From: Photorhabdus namnaonensis
Lineage (GTDB): Bacteria; Pseudomonadota; Gammaproteobacteria; Enterobacterales; Enterobacteriaceae
NCBI RefSeq assembly: GCF_001684335.1
Contig: NZ_LOIC01000072.1
Location: 2,737 to 66,736 of the forward strand
Reading direction: 5' to 3'
DNA: 64,000 bases
The notes beneath the pieces were generated by a model. It did not search any database and was not told where the DNA came from. It saw nothing but the letters and a program-made list of their open reading frames with translations. Positions 46,953 to 55,776 of this stretch are shown one piece after another. The stretch's first letter is position 1, and each line of letters begins with the position of its first letter. Position numbers and translations under genes: made by a program.

Positions 46953-47204
46953 TCACTCCAGCGGTTCAATCTTGTTGAGAGGCTGATGCTGCTCAGCCAG
47001 TTGCCAGTCATTCAGCAGATCCTGCCTGTGCTCAACCGCCCATTCGATGACCAGAGCCTTTGCTCGTTTGGGCAATGAGCCTTCCATGACCTCCAAAGTT
47101 TCAATTGAGATAATAGCCTCATGTTCACCGTAGTAAGCATGGAAATGAGGCGGATTATGGTCGTCGTAGTACATCCGGATCAGGATGCCAAAAAACTCTG
47201 GCAT
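46953..47204 (-). CDS. DUF4160 family protein (partner of DUF2442)
   Basis: 83 residues. MPEFFGILIRMYYDDHNPPHFHAYYGEH is the DUF4160 hallmark; the His cluster NPPHFHAYY is conserved. It directly precedes and nearly overlaps the DUF2442 gene, as in many bacteria, suggesting a two-gene toxin-antitoxin-like module. Start supported by family length. Confidence 0.87.
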   Translation of the reverse strand: MPEFFGILIRMYYDDHNPPHFHAYYGEHEAIISIETLEVMEGSLPKRAKALVIEWAVEHRQDLLNDWQLAEQHQPLNKIEPLE

Positions 47205-47224
47205 TTATAATGGCCTGAGAAACA

Positions 47225-47524
47225 ATGATTCACCAGTCATATAATACTATTCACCGTAGCACTAAGATTGACACCACTCAAACATTAAATACGAGATATA
47301 AATATCGAGAAAGGGAATCCTTTAGTTGGTTCATCAATCCCCAAATACGGATACCCAATATTTCTCAGATAGAACATTCACGACCCTGTAGTGTGCAAGG
47401 ATTAATGTTAAATGTGTTAGGGGGACAGATAACTTATTGTCACAAAGATAACAAAGTCACTGAATATTTCCTGCTTAAAAATGGATATGTTAGTAACGGC
47501 TTAAGCAGAACTCAGGTTATTTAA
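47225..47524 (+). CDS. Hypothetical protein, doubtful
   Basis: 99 codons divergent from the DUF4160 gene, with GAGAAACA before the ATG. The C-terminal half (SVQGLMLNVLGGQITYCHKD) looks more protein-like than the N-terminal half. No family recognised and it may be chance. Confidence 0.25.
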   Translation: MIHQSYNTIHRSTKIDTTQTLNTRYKYRERESFSWFINPQIRIPNISQIEHSRPCSVQGLMLNVLGGQITYCHKDNKVTEYFLLKNGYVSNGLSRTQVI

Positions 47525-47893
47525 ATCATTTTCCATTCCGAAACTCATTACTACCACTCATTGAAATTATTTTCCAATTTAAATATTAGATTAAAATAAT
47601 TTCAATAGTCATTTCCATCTTTATCATTACAACAAACATTATCTCTAATATATTTCTCCATTTTATTTTCAGTAAATTTAATATTTCATAGGCTAGTACC
47701 TGATCCCCTTCATGAGATGCTCATATATATTAATTGAAAAATCTTATATAATCCTTTTATCACTCAAATTACTTATCCTGATCTATAATTATCTTCATGA
47801 ATATAATCTTAGATACTTTATCTCTGGCAGAATATCATGGCATTCTCGCAACTCACCAAGCACTAGCATATGTTTAATTCAATTTATCCCAAG
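47525..47893. other. AT-rich intergenic gap
   Basis: About 370 bp without a recognised gene, downstream of the cupin gene on the minus strand. Confidence 0.4.
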
Positions 47894-48316
47894 TTAAACC
47901 TTTAATTCTTCTGGGGTTCCTTCTCTATATGGCACCAGCGTCGTCCTATCTTGCGAATCAACCGCACAATGATTATTACCGACAACAAGCATAACCAAAT
48001 CGCTAGTTGCTTTAATCGCGTGATCTATTTGTCCATTCACAAAATAACAAACTCCAGGTTCTATTTTATGCTTTTCACCAGCATAAATAACATAACCCGT
48101 TCCTGAGAGGACAAATAAGATATGATGACCTAAGTGAGTATGATTCTGCATCCCTTCATCTTTGCTGAAACGAATTAGATCAGCACCAAAGCCATCAAAC
48201 GAAACTAATCCCTCGCCCGTTCCCATACTGTTTACCATTTTATGACTTCTAGCCATTGTATCGACAACGAGATGTTCACCGTTCCAGTGACAAAATCTAT
48301 TTTTAATAAATTCCAT
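47894..48316 (-). CDS. Small cupin-domain protein
   Basis: 140 residues with one cupin barrel. Motif 1 is GMQNHTHLGHHILFVLSG, with His residues of the HxH pair, though the usual Glu is replaced. Motif 2 is PGVCYFVNGQIDHAI with the second-site His. It could be a metal-dependent enzyme or a ligand-binding protein. It lies downstream of the bkd-like operon on the same strand but beyond a strong terminator, so it probably has its own promoter. Confidence 0.8.
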   Translation of the reverse strand: MEFIKNRFCHWNGEHLVVDTMARSHKMVNSMGTGEGLVSFDGFGADLIRFSKDEGMQNHTHLGHHILFVLSGTGYVIYAGEKHKIEPGVCYFVNGQIDHAIKATSDLVMLVVGNNHCAVDSQDRTTLVPYREGTPEELKV

Positions 48317-48870
48317 ATTACTTTCCTTTTATCTCTATAAATAAGATTTTATTTTAAAGTAACTATCATCTCTCTTTATTAATTTAAATAACACTATCTC
48401 TCTATCAAATAAATAATATTTCCCAGTAAAATTTCAATCATCACAAAATTATATCGATAAAGAAACTAACTGGTTATTAACAATATATCAAACAGAAATA
48501 TGTAATTCCATAGTAGTATTTTACAAATATTCACTTTGTGATAACAATCACTGAAAAACGATTATTTTAAATATCTTTGTAGAAGATAACCTAAGTTTAA
48601 AATAATACCAACCAAAAATTAGGTTAATTACATTATTAAGTCATGACAATAATGAAACTAATTAAATTAACCTTAACCCTCACTAAAAATAACTATTTTA
48701 AAGATGTATAAACGCAATTTCTTTATTTTAGTACAGCAACTAAAATATTCATTATAAAAATACCCTTTAACTGCTTGAGCATCGTTTTAATTAAATTAAA
48801 TACTAATTTCTTAGCCAAATCCGCCGAGGCTCCTCTTTCAATGCAAATCGGAACATAAGACAAACAAAAC
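48317..48870. other. AT-rich intergenic gap
   Basis: About 550 bp between the cupin gene and the bkd terminator. No gene supported. It should contain the cupin promoter. Confidence 0.5.
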
Positions 48871-48904
48871 AAACCCCACAACCTCTTCCGAGATTGTGGG
48901 GTTT
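48871..48904 (-). terminator. Rho-independent terminator after the bkd-like operon
   Basis: AAACCCCACAA / TTGTGGGGTTT is a perfect 11-base stem with a 12-base loop. On the minus strand it is followed by GTTTGTTTTGTTTG. It lies 38 bp beyond the ketosynthase stop. Confidence 0.88.
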
Positions 48905-48942
48905 CCACCACGCTGTTTGGTTTTCCTGTTCCGCTTCACCGC

Positions 48943-50793
48943 CTACTGTTTTGCAACCACAGCTTCATTGTGAGGCAACCAATAATGCCGATGTTCAAAA
49001 GCATATTTGGGTAATCGAATACGCAACGGTTTCTGCCCGGAAGGCCAACAGGTACGCCAATCTATATCCTGACCTTGTAACCATAAGAATCGAGAGTCGT
49101 CTTCTGCCATATGAAGCCATTGATCTTCTTTGGTTGAAACAGACGAAGCAAAATCCCGTAGCTGTCTTAGTAGATCCTGTCGTGATGTGGCAACAAACAG
49201 TGCCCTATGGGGTAACGCCGCCCTGCCAAACTGTAATGTCCAACTCACCGCCGACAACTCAATGTTTTCATCGTTCTCAATAAAATCCCCTAGCGTAGCC
49301 ACCATTTTTTGTAACGATGCCTGGCTATTAGCCGCAATGGGATAATAATACCCCTCCGAATTGGCTTTAATCTGTTGCGGCGCTTGAGTTGGCGCCTCCT
49401 CCAAAATGACGTGGGAATTGCTGCCACCCAATCCGAAAGAGCTCAGTCCAGCGAAGCGCTTTTGCCCAGCTCCCACCCGCCAAGGGTTTTCCTCTATAGC
49501 CAGTTGTAAGCGCGAATCCACACTATCAATTTCAGGGTTCAAGCGCTGAAACGCGGCACAAGGCACAATGGATTTATGCTGCAACATTAATAGAACTTTA
49601 ACGATACCCGCTAACCCCGCAGCACCTTCTAAATGCCCAATATTGGCTTTCACTGAACCAATATAGCAAGGTTGTAACGCTTCTCTTGATTCATCGCGAT
49701 TAAAGATCTCATTAAGCGCATTGAACTCTATGGGATCACCCAATGAGGTTCCTGTTCCATGCGCTTCAAGGTAACTGATTTGCTCCGCAGAGACTCCAGC
49801 CTGTTGCAAGCAATCCTTAACCAACGCAATTTGCTGTTCAGGATTAGGTGACGTCAGTGAGTTAGCACGCCCACCGTGATTGACCGCCGATGCCCGAACG
49901 TATCCATAAATAGGATCACGATCCTCTAATGCCTGTTTTTGCGTTTTCAAGAACAGACACACAGCCCCTTCACCACGGACAAAGCCATTAGCGTCCGCGT
50001 CAAAAACCCTGCAACAACCATCTTTAGATAACATCCCCGCCCGGTAATAAGCAGCCATGTTGAATGTGTTGCTCAATAGGTTAACACTGCCAACTATCGC
50101 CTGTTGGCACTCCCCTGAACGTAATGAATTCACCGCTTGTGTCAATGCTGTCAATCCACTTGAACACGCGGTGTCAATTTGCAAACTCGGACCAATAAAG
50201 TTGTAGTAAAACGACAATCTGTTAGCCAAAAGGCAATTCAGTGTCCCTGGCGTTGCATAAGCGTTTGCCATCGCCATATCGGCCGCGACAAGTTCACGAT
50301 AATCATTACTGCACGAGCCAATAAAAACACCCGTCTTTGATCCTGAATAGCCCTGCGGATTAGCTCCACTATCTTCTATCGCCTGCCAGGTCAGCTCCAA
50401 CAGCATTCTCTGTTGCGGGTCCATCATGGCCGCGACTCGTGGGGAAATGCCAAAGAATGGCGCGTCAAAACCATCAATACTCTCAAGCAACCCGGCTTTT
50501 AAGGCTTTTTTCGGCAATGGAATGACATAAGGTTTTCCCGATGCAAACCGCTGCTCTGGAATCTCTTTTATTACACTGTGTCCGGCTCTTAAGATCTCCC
50601 ACATTTGTTCCGGTGAATCTTCCGCCCCAGGAAGTCGGAAAGCCATGCCCACAATAGCAACAGGCATCTGTTTCGTATCACCCACACAACTTACCGAGGG
50701 AGTAATGGAACTTAAATGCTCCAACAAGGCAGATTTAGCTATCCGTTGTTCATCCGGGCTAAGCGAATGATATATGTGGTGCAGATTATCCAT
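48943..50793 (-). CDS. bkdC: Stand-alone polyketide ketosynthase (BkdC-like)
   Basis: 616 residues. A modular-type beta-ketoacyl synthase with a docking-like N-terminus (YHSLSPDEQRIAKSALLEHL). The catalytic triad is complete: Cys210 in DTACSSG, His345 in EAHGTGTS and His387 in NIGHLEGAAG. A linker domain follows, ending FEHRHYWL, but no acyltransferase or carrier domain is present. It overlaps the E2-ACP gene by eight bases. In Photorhabdus the bkdABC genes are known to supply the branched beta-ketoacyl part of isopropylstilbene, the ketosynthase extending a branched acyl starter. The symbol rests on this operon match. Confidence 0.87.
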   Translation of the reverse strand: MDNLHHIYHSLSPDEQRIAKSALLEHLSSITPSVSCVGDTKQMPVAIVGMAFRLPGAEDSPEQMWEILRAGHSVIKEIPEQRFASGKPYVIPLPKKALKAGLLESIDGFDAPFFGISPRVAAMMDPQQRMLLELTWQAIEDSGANPQGYSGSKTGVFIGSCSNDYRELVAADMAMANAYATPGTLNCLLANRLSFYYNFIGPSLQIDTACSSGLTALTQAVNSLRSGECQQAIVGSVNLLSNTFNMAAYYRAGMLSKDGCCRVFDADANGFVRGEGAVCLFLKTQKQALEDRDPIYGYVRASAVNHGGRANSLTSPNPEQQIALVKDCLQQAGVSAEQISYLEAHGTGTSLGDPIEFNALNEIFNRDESREALQPCYIGSVKANIGHLEGAAGLAGIVKVLLMLQHKSIVPCAAFQRLNPEIDSVDSRLQLAIEENPWRVGAGQKRFAGLSSFGLGGSNSHVILEEAPTQAPQQIKANSEGYYYPIAANSQASLQKMVATLGDFIENDENIELSAVSWTLQFGRAALPHRALFVATSRQDLLRQLRDFASSVSTKEDQWLHMAEDDSRFLWLQGQDIDWRTCWPSGQKPLRIRLPKYAFEHRHYWLPHNEAVVAKQ

Positions 50794-52342
50794 GCTTTCC
50801 TCCTTCTATGAGGCGCTGTAACCTTAATGCTGCTTCGCCATCAAGACTTCGCATCGCATTAATAAAGTCGTCTAAGGAATGTTTATTCTCGGTCAGTTCG
50901 GTTTTGGCCGTGTCAAGATATTCAATCAATCGATGTGGCGAGCTATAACGCCAGAACAGCGTTGGCGATAATTTTCGACGAAAATGCACTGACATCCGCT
51001 CTGCAAGTTTGACTGCCTTGAGCGAATCAATACCTAAATCAGCCCAAGTGCGCTGCATCATTGATTCAGTAAAATCTTCATCCCAATTCAGGAAATCCGC
51101 CAGCAGCGTACGTAACTGCCCAGCAACCGATTTAACCGGTTTAGCTTCTATCTGATGCGCAACCGATCGTGATCCAGACAGAGTACGAACCTGAGCAATA
51201 ATCTCAGTCAGAAACTCAGACGCCTCGACCCCATTAAGCAGATAGTGATTAAATGCCAGAACGAGGTTCATCTCTTTGTTGTGAGGAGCGCCAATGAACA
51301 ATGTTGACTGGGACGGCGGCACAATAACCGGTACGGCAAAGGTGGCGCCATCGTTGCCGGTATATGAGACCATCATAGGAACATCAACATCGACAGGCAG
51401 TTTTTCCGCATCTGGATCAAGTACGCTATTTAGATGCTGTCTGAACTCAAAAAAGTCCATTGTCTGTGTTTTCGGTACTTTTAATGAACTCAAATCGCCT
51501 TTTTCATCCAGAAAAGCAATACCCAGGTTGATATCCGTATAAGTGTGATAGCGCTCTTGATCAAGCGGCCTCGAACGCAACATCGGGAATTTTTTCAACG
51601 CCTGAGAAATCGCATAAGTGATTACCTGAAATGGCGTTATCCACTCTTGCTGCCCGGAAGTCTCCGTTAAATGATGAATGGCGTTATCAACAAGTTCAAT
51701 CGATAAGGGTTTAGCTGCCCAACACGGCTGTACAGCAGCGCTATTCAGCCGTATTGCACGATTAAGACGCTGCTGATCTCTTGACAGAAAACCGACATTG
51801 CCATCTTCTGCATGGCTCTTTTCTGATGGCCTGGTTTCTTCTGATATCTTAGTTGCACTGTGCTGTCGAAGGTAATCATCTATATGACCGGGCAATAATG
51901 TGCCATATTTTTCCGCCAGTTGATTAAGAATGTGCGGCTCAATTTGGTGTTCTTGTGCGTATTGACGGGTTTTGGGCGGAATACGCGCAGGAGGAGCAGA
52001 TACCTCAGGAACAGCGGCCTCTACTTTTTCTACTTCCTCCACCCTCTCCACTTTCTCCGGCGGAGGCGTTAACTCTTCACTGACCGGGGAAGGCTCTGCC
52101 GCCTCACCGACGGCTCTGATGACTGCAATAGGCGCTCCAACAGGAATAATATCATTTTCCGCAGCCAACCATTTTTCCAAGATCCCCTCAACATCAGACT
52201 CAATGGTAAAGGCGGCCTTATCCGTCTCCATTTCATAAACAGGCTCATCACGCTTGACATGATCTCCCACCTGCTTAAGTAACTGGATGATGACGACTTC
52301 CGTGGTTCCTTCTCCCATCGGGGGAATAAACAACTGTGCCAT
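50786..52342 (-). CDS. bkdB: Lipoyl acyltransferase (E2) fused to an acyl carrier protein (BkdB-like)
   Basis: 518 residues. Order: lipoyl domain (METDKAAF, lipoyl Lys42); Pro/Glu-rich linker; E1/E3-binding domain (PPKTRQYAQEHQIEPHILNQLAEKYG); acyltransferase domain to about residue 400; acyl carrier domain with phosphopantetheine Ser440 in LGIDSLKAV. In the acyltransferase the usual HxxxDG motif reads HYLLNG (His366, Asn370), so the catalytic Asp is Asn. The fusion suggests that the branched acyl group made on the lipoyl arm is handed to the ACP, not to CoA. Ten bp downstream of the E1 gene. Confidence 0.9.
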   Translation of the reverse strand: MAQLFIPPMGEGTTEVVIIQLLKQVGDHVKRDEPVYEMETDKAAFTIESDVEGILEKWLAAENDIIPVGAPIAVIRAVGEAAEPSPVSEELTPPPEKVERVEEVEKVEAAVPEVSAPPARIPPKTRQYAQEHQIEPHILNQLAEKYGTLLPGHIDDYLRQHSATKISEETRPSEKSHAEDGNVGFLSRDQQRLNRAIRLNSAAVQPCWAAKPLSIELVDNAIHHLTETSGQQEWITPFQVITYAISQALKKFPMLRSRPLDQERYHTYTDINLGIAFLDEKGDLSSLKVPKTQTMDFFEFRQHLNSVLDPDAEKLPVDVDVPMMVSYTGNDGATFAVPVIVPPSQSTLFIGAPHNKEMNLVLAFNHYLLNGVEASEFLTEIIAQVRTLSGSRSVAHQIEAKPVKSVAGQLRTLLADFLNWDEDFTESMMQRTWADLGIDSLKAVKLAERMSVHFRRKLSPTLFWRYSSPHRLIEYLDTAKTELTENKHSLDDFINAMRSLDGEAALRLQRLIEGGKHG

Positions 52343-52351
52343 AAATTCTCC

Positions 52352-54349
52352 TTAGCTCATTACCGCATAGACGGAAGCTAAAATGTCATCCGTGCCGGGT
52401 AAAACAGCTTTCTCTAAACAAGGATTAAAAGGAATATGAATATCTTCACGCGTCACCAAGCGCGGAGGGGCCAGTAAAGAGAAGAAATTGTCATTCTCAT
52501 CCAAAAGATCAGCAATAATGGATGCCCCAACACTGGCCGTCCGGGTATCCTCTTGCACAACGATAAGCCGCCCGGTTTTGCGCAAAGATTCCGCAATCCG
52601 TTGTTTATCCCAAGGTACCAGACTACGTAATTCAATCACTTCAATGTCAATATTGTTTTTTTCCGCTTGAAGAGCCGCCATCGTCGCCAACTGAATAGTA
52701 TTTCCCCAAGCAACCAGTGTAATATCCTTTCCTGCCCTGACGATATTTGCCTGCCCAAGCGACACAGGCGTCACCAACCGACGCTCATGGCGCTCTCTCA
52801 TAAGGTGTTTAGGGATCAAGATCAGACTCGGCATGTCCAGACTTAACGCGGTACGGAACAATGCGACGGTATCAGCCGGTGTCGTTGGAACCATAACATT
52901 AATACCGGGAATATGCGCCAGGATACCGTCCGAGCTTTGACTGTGCCATATACCGCCTCCTGGGAGATAAGCGCCATAAGGCGCATATATCACCACCGGA
53001 CAACGCCATTTCCCTACCGTTCTCCAACTTAAAGTGCCAAGTTGCGACTGTAACTGATTGAGACCCAGCCCAACAAAGTCAATAAATTGCAATTCAACAA
53101 TTGGACGCCAACCACAGGCGGATAACCCAACCGATGAGCCAATAATCGTGGCTTCTGAAAGTGGAGCATTCATAACGCGATCAGGATAGCGAGTGGATAA
53201 GCCACGGGTGAAACCAAAAACACCCCCTTTAGGGTCTTCAATATCCTCACCAAATATCAGCACTTTCGGATTCTGGCTCAACGCCTCGTCCAAAACCTGA
53301 TTCACCGCTTTAAACTGCGTCTCTTCGGCTTCCATCTCAGCATATACAACAGGAGCGCTTTCACGATTACACAAATAGGTACTGACACTGGCCGGATCAG
53401 GCTCTTCCTCGTGATAAACACGCTCAAATATTTCCGCGACATCAGCTTTAATGCGCTCTTTTTGTTCAGCCAGAGCCTGTTCAGTAATCGCCCCCTTTTC
53501 TTTTAAATAGGCGACATAATTTTCAATAGGGTCCTGTAGTGTCTCCAGCTCATCCGGGGTACGGTACAATTTGTGAGAATCTGAATTGGAATGAGAATCC
53601 AACCGATCCATACGACAAACCAATATGCAGGGAGTCCGCTCAAATCGCGCCTTATTGAATACCTCCTGTGCGACAGGAAATAAAGTTTCCGGCTTGCGGG
53701 CATCAACACGGCGAATCCAACACTCGTTAAATATTCCCAATCGATACGGAGCCATCTTCTCCGTTGAGGTACTAATACCCAATTTATTATCAGAAACTAC
53801 AAAGACGACTGGCAAACGCCTTTCAACCGCAAAGCTGACCGCTTCATAAAATTCTCCCTGCCGGGTCGCCGCATCGCCGACACCGCACACAACAAGCCCG
53901 TTTTTATTGTCCAACGCGCTTGCCCAAGCAGCGCCAGCCGCAGGAATACATTGGGTTCCCGTCAGGCTGACTACCGAGAAGATATTATGCTCTTTGGAAC
54001 AAAAATGATTCGACATGGTGCGGCCGGCTGAGTGAGAAGTGCCCTTTCCCATCAGTTCCCTTGTCATTTCAGTGATAGACATACCACGCGCTAATACTAA
54101 TGCCCGATCACGATAGTAAGGAACCAGCACATCATTCTTTTCCATAAGCTGCGGCAGTACTGCCAGCCCTTCATGTCCAGCAGCCGATACATGGAACCAA
54201 GCTCGGCCTTGCCGTGTAACTATCGCACTACGATTATCAAATTCCCGTGACAGCAGCATGTCATAAAGTAACTTTTGTTCATCCAGACAGTTATCCATTG
54301 AAGGGCTGTGTTCCTTAAGAGGTACTTCATTGATCTGTACGTCTATCAC
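52352..54349 (-). CDS. bkdA: Branched-chain ketoacid dehydrogenase E1, alpha-beta fusion (BkdA-like)
   Basis: 665 residues from the GTG at 54349, which has AGGA nine bases upstream; a GTG five codons earlier is possible. The alpha part (to about 330) contains the thiamine-diphosphate motif GVGDAATRQGEFYEA and the E1-alpha sequence MSNHFCSKEHN. The beta part contains VLIFGEDIEDPKGGVFGFTRGL and APLSEATIIGSSVG. It would decarboxylate a branched 2-ketoacid such as 2-ketoisovalerate or ketoleucine and load the acyl group on the lipoyl arm of the next protein. E1 subunits are usually separate. No E3 gene is present; the housekeeping Lpd could serve. Confidence 0.9.
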   Translation of the reverse strand: MIDVQINEVPLKEHSPSMDNCLDEQKLLYDMLLSREFDNRSAIVTRQGRAWFHVSAAGHEGLAVLPQLMEKNDVLVPYYRDRALVLARGMSITEMTRELMGKGTSHSAGRTMSNHFCSKEHNIFSVVSLTGTQCIPAAGAAWASALDNKNGLVVCGVGDAATRQGEFYEAVSFAVERRLPVVFVVSDNKLGISTSTEKMAPYRLGIFNECWIRRVDARKPETLFPVAQEVFNKARFERTPCILVCRMDRLDSHSNSDSHKLYRTPDELETLQDPIENYVAYLKEKGAITEQALAEQKERIKADVAEIFERVYHEEEPDPASVSTYLCNRESAPVVYAEMEAEETQFKAVNQVLDEALSQNPKVLIFGEDIEDPKGGVFGFTRGLSTRYPDRVMNAPLSEATIIGSSVGLSACGWRPIVELQFIDFVGLGLNQLQSQLGTLSWRTVGKWRCPVVIYAPYGAYLPGGGIWHSQSSDGILAHIPGINVMVPTTPADTVALFRTALSLDMPSLILIPKHLMRERHERRLVTPVSLGQANIVRAGKDITLVAWGNTIQLATMAALQAEKNNIDIEVIELRSLVPWDKQRIAESLRKTGRLIVVQEDTRTASVGASIIADLLDENDNFFSLLAPPRLVTREDIHIPFNPCLEKAVLPGTDDILASVYAVMS

Positions 54350-54406
54350 TCTCTTTTTCCTCACAAATAGTTAACGTGGTAGTTGTCGTTATTGCGCTTA
54401 ATGCTT

Positions 54407-54510
54407 GATAAAAAAGCGAACACGGGGTTAGTCCCGTTCATGATTACTTGAGAGACTATAGATCCCGATAAAGAAGCGAACGTAGGGTTATTGCCTACAC
54501 GAATTGCAAA
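54407..54510. repeat. Two tandem hairpin units with compensatory changes upstream of bkdA
   Basis: Two units 60 bp apart each begin GATAAANAAGCGAAC and then form a stem-loop: ACGGG-GTTAGT-CCCGT in the first and GTAGG-GTTATTG-CCTAC in the second. Stem bases differ but pairing is kept, so the structure appears to be selected. They lie 60-160 bp before bkdA, inside its likely leader. Similar short hairpin repeats are scattered in Photorhabdus genomes, so a dispersed repeat is the other explanation. Confidence 0.6.
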
Positions 54511-54546
54511 AGATAGAGGTATACGGTCACAATTTTTAATTACGTT

Positions 54547-54673
54547 TATACCCGTCATGTTTCAAGTTGCCTCTTTGTTGGCTGCATTCACTCACCCCGG
54601 TCACATAGTTTGCTATGCTCCCGGGGATTCGCTCCCTTGCCGTCGCGACGCATCTTGAAATCCATAGGGTATA
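54547..54673 (-). repeat. ERIC element (copy 2, 127 bp, inverted)
   Basis: Exactly 127 bp with the same ends and core as the copy at 14143-14269 but in the opposite orientation (CTCACCCCGGTCAC and GCTCCCGGGGATTCGC visible on the plus strand). It lies about 200 bp upstream of bkdA. Confidence 0.92.
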
Positions 54674-55776
54674 TACACCTAACATGGGGGGAAAAATGAT
54701 CTCCGTAACCATAAATGGTTTCGGCTGTCATGGTATTCCCTAAATTTTTAGCATTGTCCTGAACATAATGTGACACCATTTAAAAAACTCCAACCGATGA
54801 ACAACAGCCATTCGTTAAGAGTAGGACCAACAAACATCGGCATTTCCATGATTACAATACAATTAAAAAACAGGCTCTTACCTATGTTTTTAAATCCTGC
54901 AATAATAAGACATAGGAATAATTCATTACTTTGCTAAATTATTATTAGTGATCAGATTTTTTCGACAAGCTCTTCATTAGGTATTTTTATGTTTAACCAA
55001 GACATAGCCTCAATAATAACATGTATTATATCAATCGAACTTGAGACTTTATGCTCACATTAGAATTCATTATGTTTTGTGATGAATATCAATAATGACC
55101 TCCTCATATCAAACAATAGATAAAGCTGAATTGACGAAATCATCCAGCATCAATCCTGATATTTTATTAAAATTTAGCTTATTATCTCCTATGTTTTATC
55201 ATAAAAAAAATTGTAGTAATGCGGGAATGATCACAAAAAGGACACCAAAAAATTTAACTATATGATTATTATGAATTTATCATCCCAAACAGCGCTGATA
55301 TTATAATGCAATTAGTAGGATATCAACATATAAAAATATATTTCATAACCCTTTGAATATATTATCAATCATTCAAATAGTAAATTAAAAAAATGATAAT
55401 AAAGAAATATCATTTTCACACTTTGTAAAATGATTAATTCATGGGATTATTTCCACTTCAAAAACTCTTTCTCATTTTTAAATAACACCAGTTTTGACGC
55501 TCCTCTTGTTTAACATAGATAAACAACTCCACCACTTTCACCATGCCAATCATTCCTGTCGATCTTGCAAACTCAAACCAGAACCCACAGTGGTGAACAT
55601 TCATCCCACCGTTACTTATCTTTCTACCGAATTTGCGTATTCGATCACAATAGCTTTATCTGGTTAGTGGACTTGATTGCGATCTGCTAACCAACTCAAT
55701 TATCTTCTAATCTAGAAAACCAGCTTGATAATTTAATTACGATATAATAACCAATATCCTAAAAGAACAGAATATC
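54674..55776. other. Long intergenic region between bkdA and the porin gene
   Basis: About 1.1 kb of AT-rich DNA. No open frame with a credible start and family was seen on either strand. It separates the divergent bkd operon and porin gene and probably contains both promoters. Such length is unusual unless a gene was lost. Confidence 0.55.

Noticed and set aside
48723..48911. A 62-codon minus-strand frame beyond the ketosynthase gene
   Set aside because: It runs through the terminator hairpin and has no ribosome site or family.
54361..54558. A 65-codon frame ending at the bkdA start that could be a leader peptide
   Set aside because: Its internal peptide repeat comes from the twin hairpin units; no ribosome site was evident. 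The hairpins are the better explanation.
54588..54779. A 63-codon minus-strand frame upstream of bkdA
   Set aside because: It is largely made of the ERIC element, which is non-coding.
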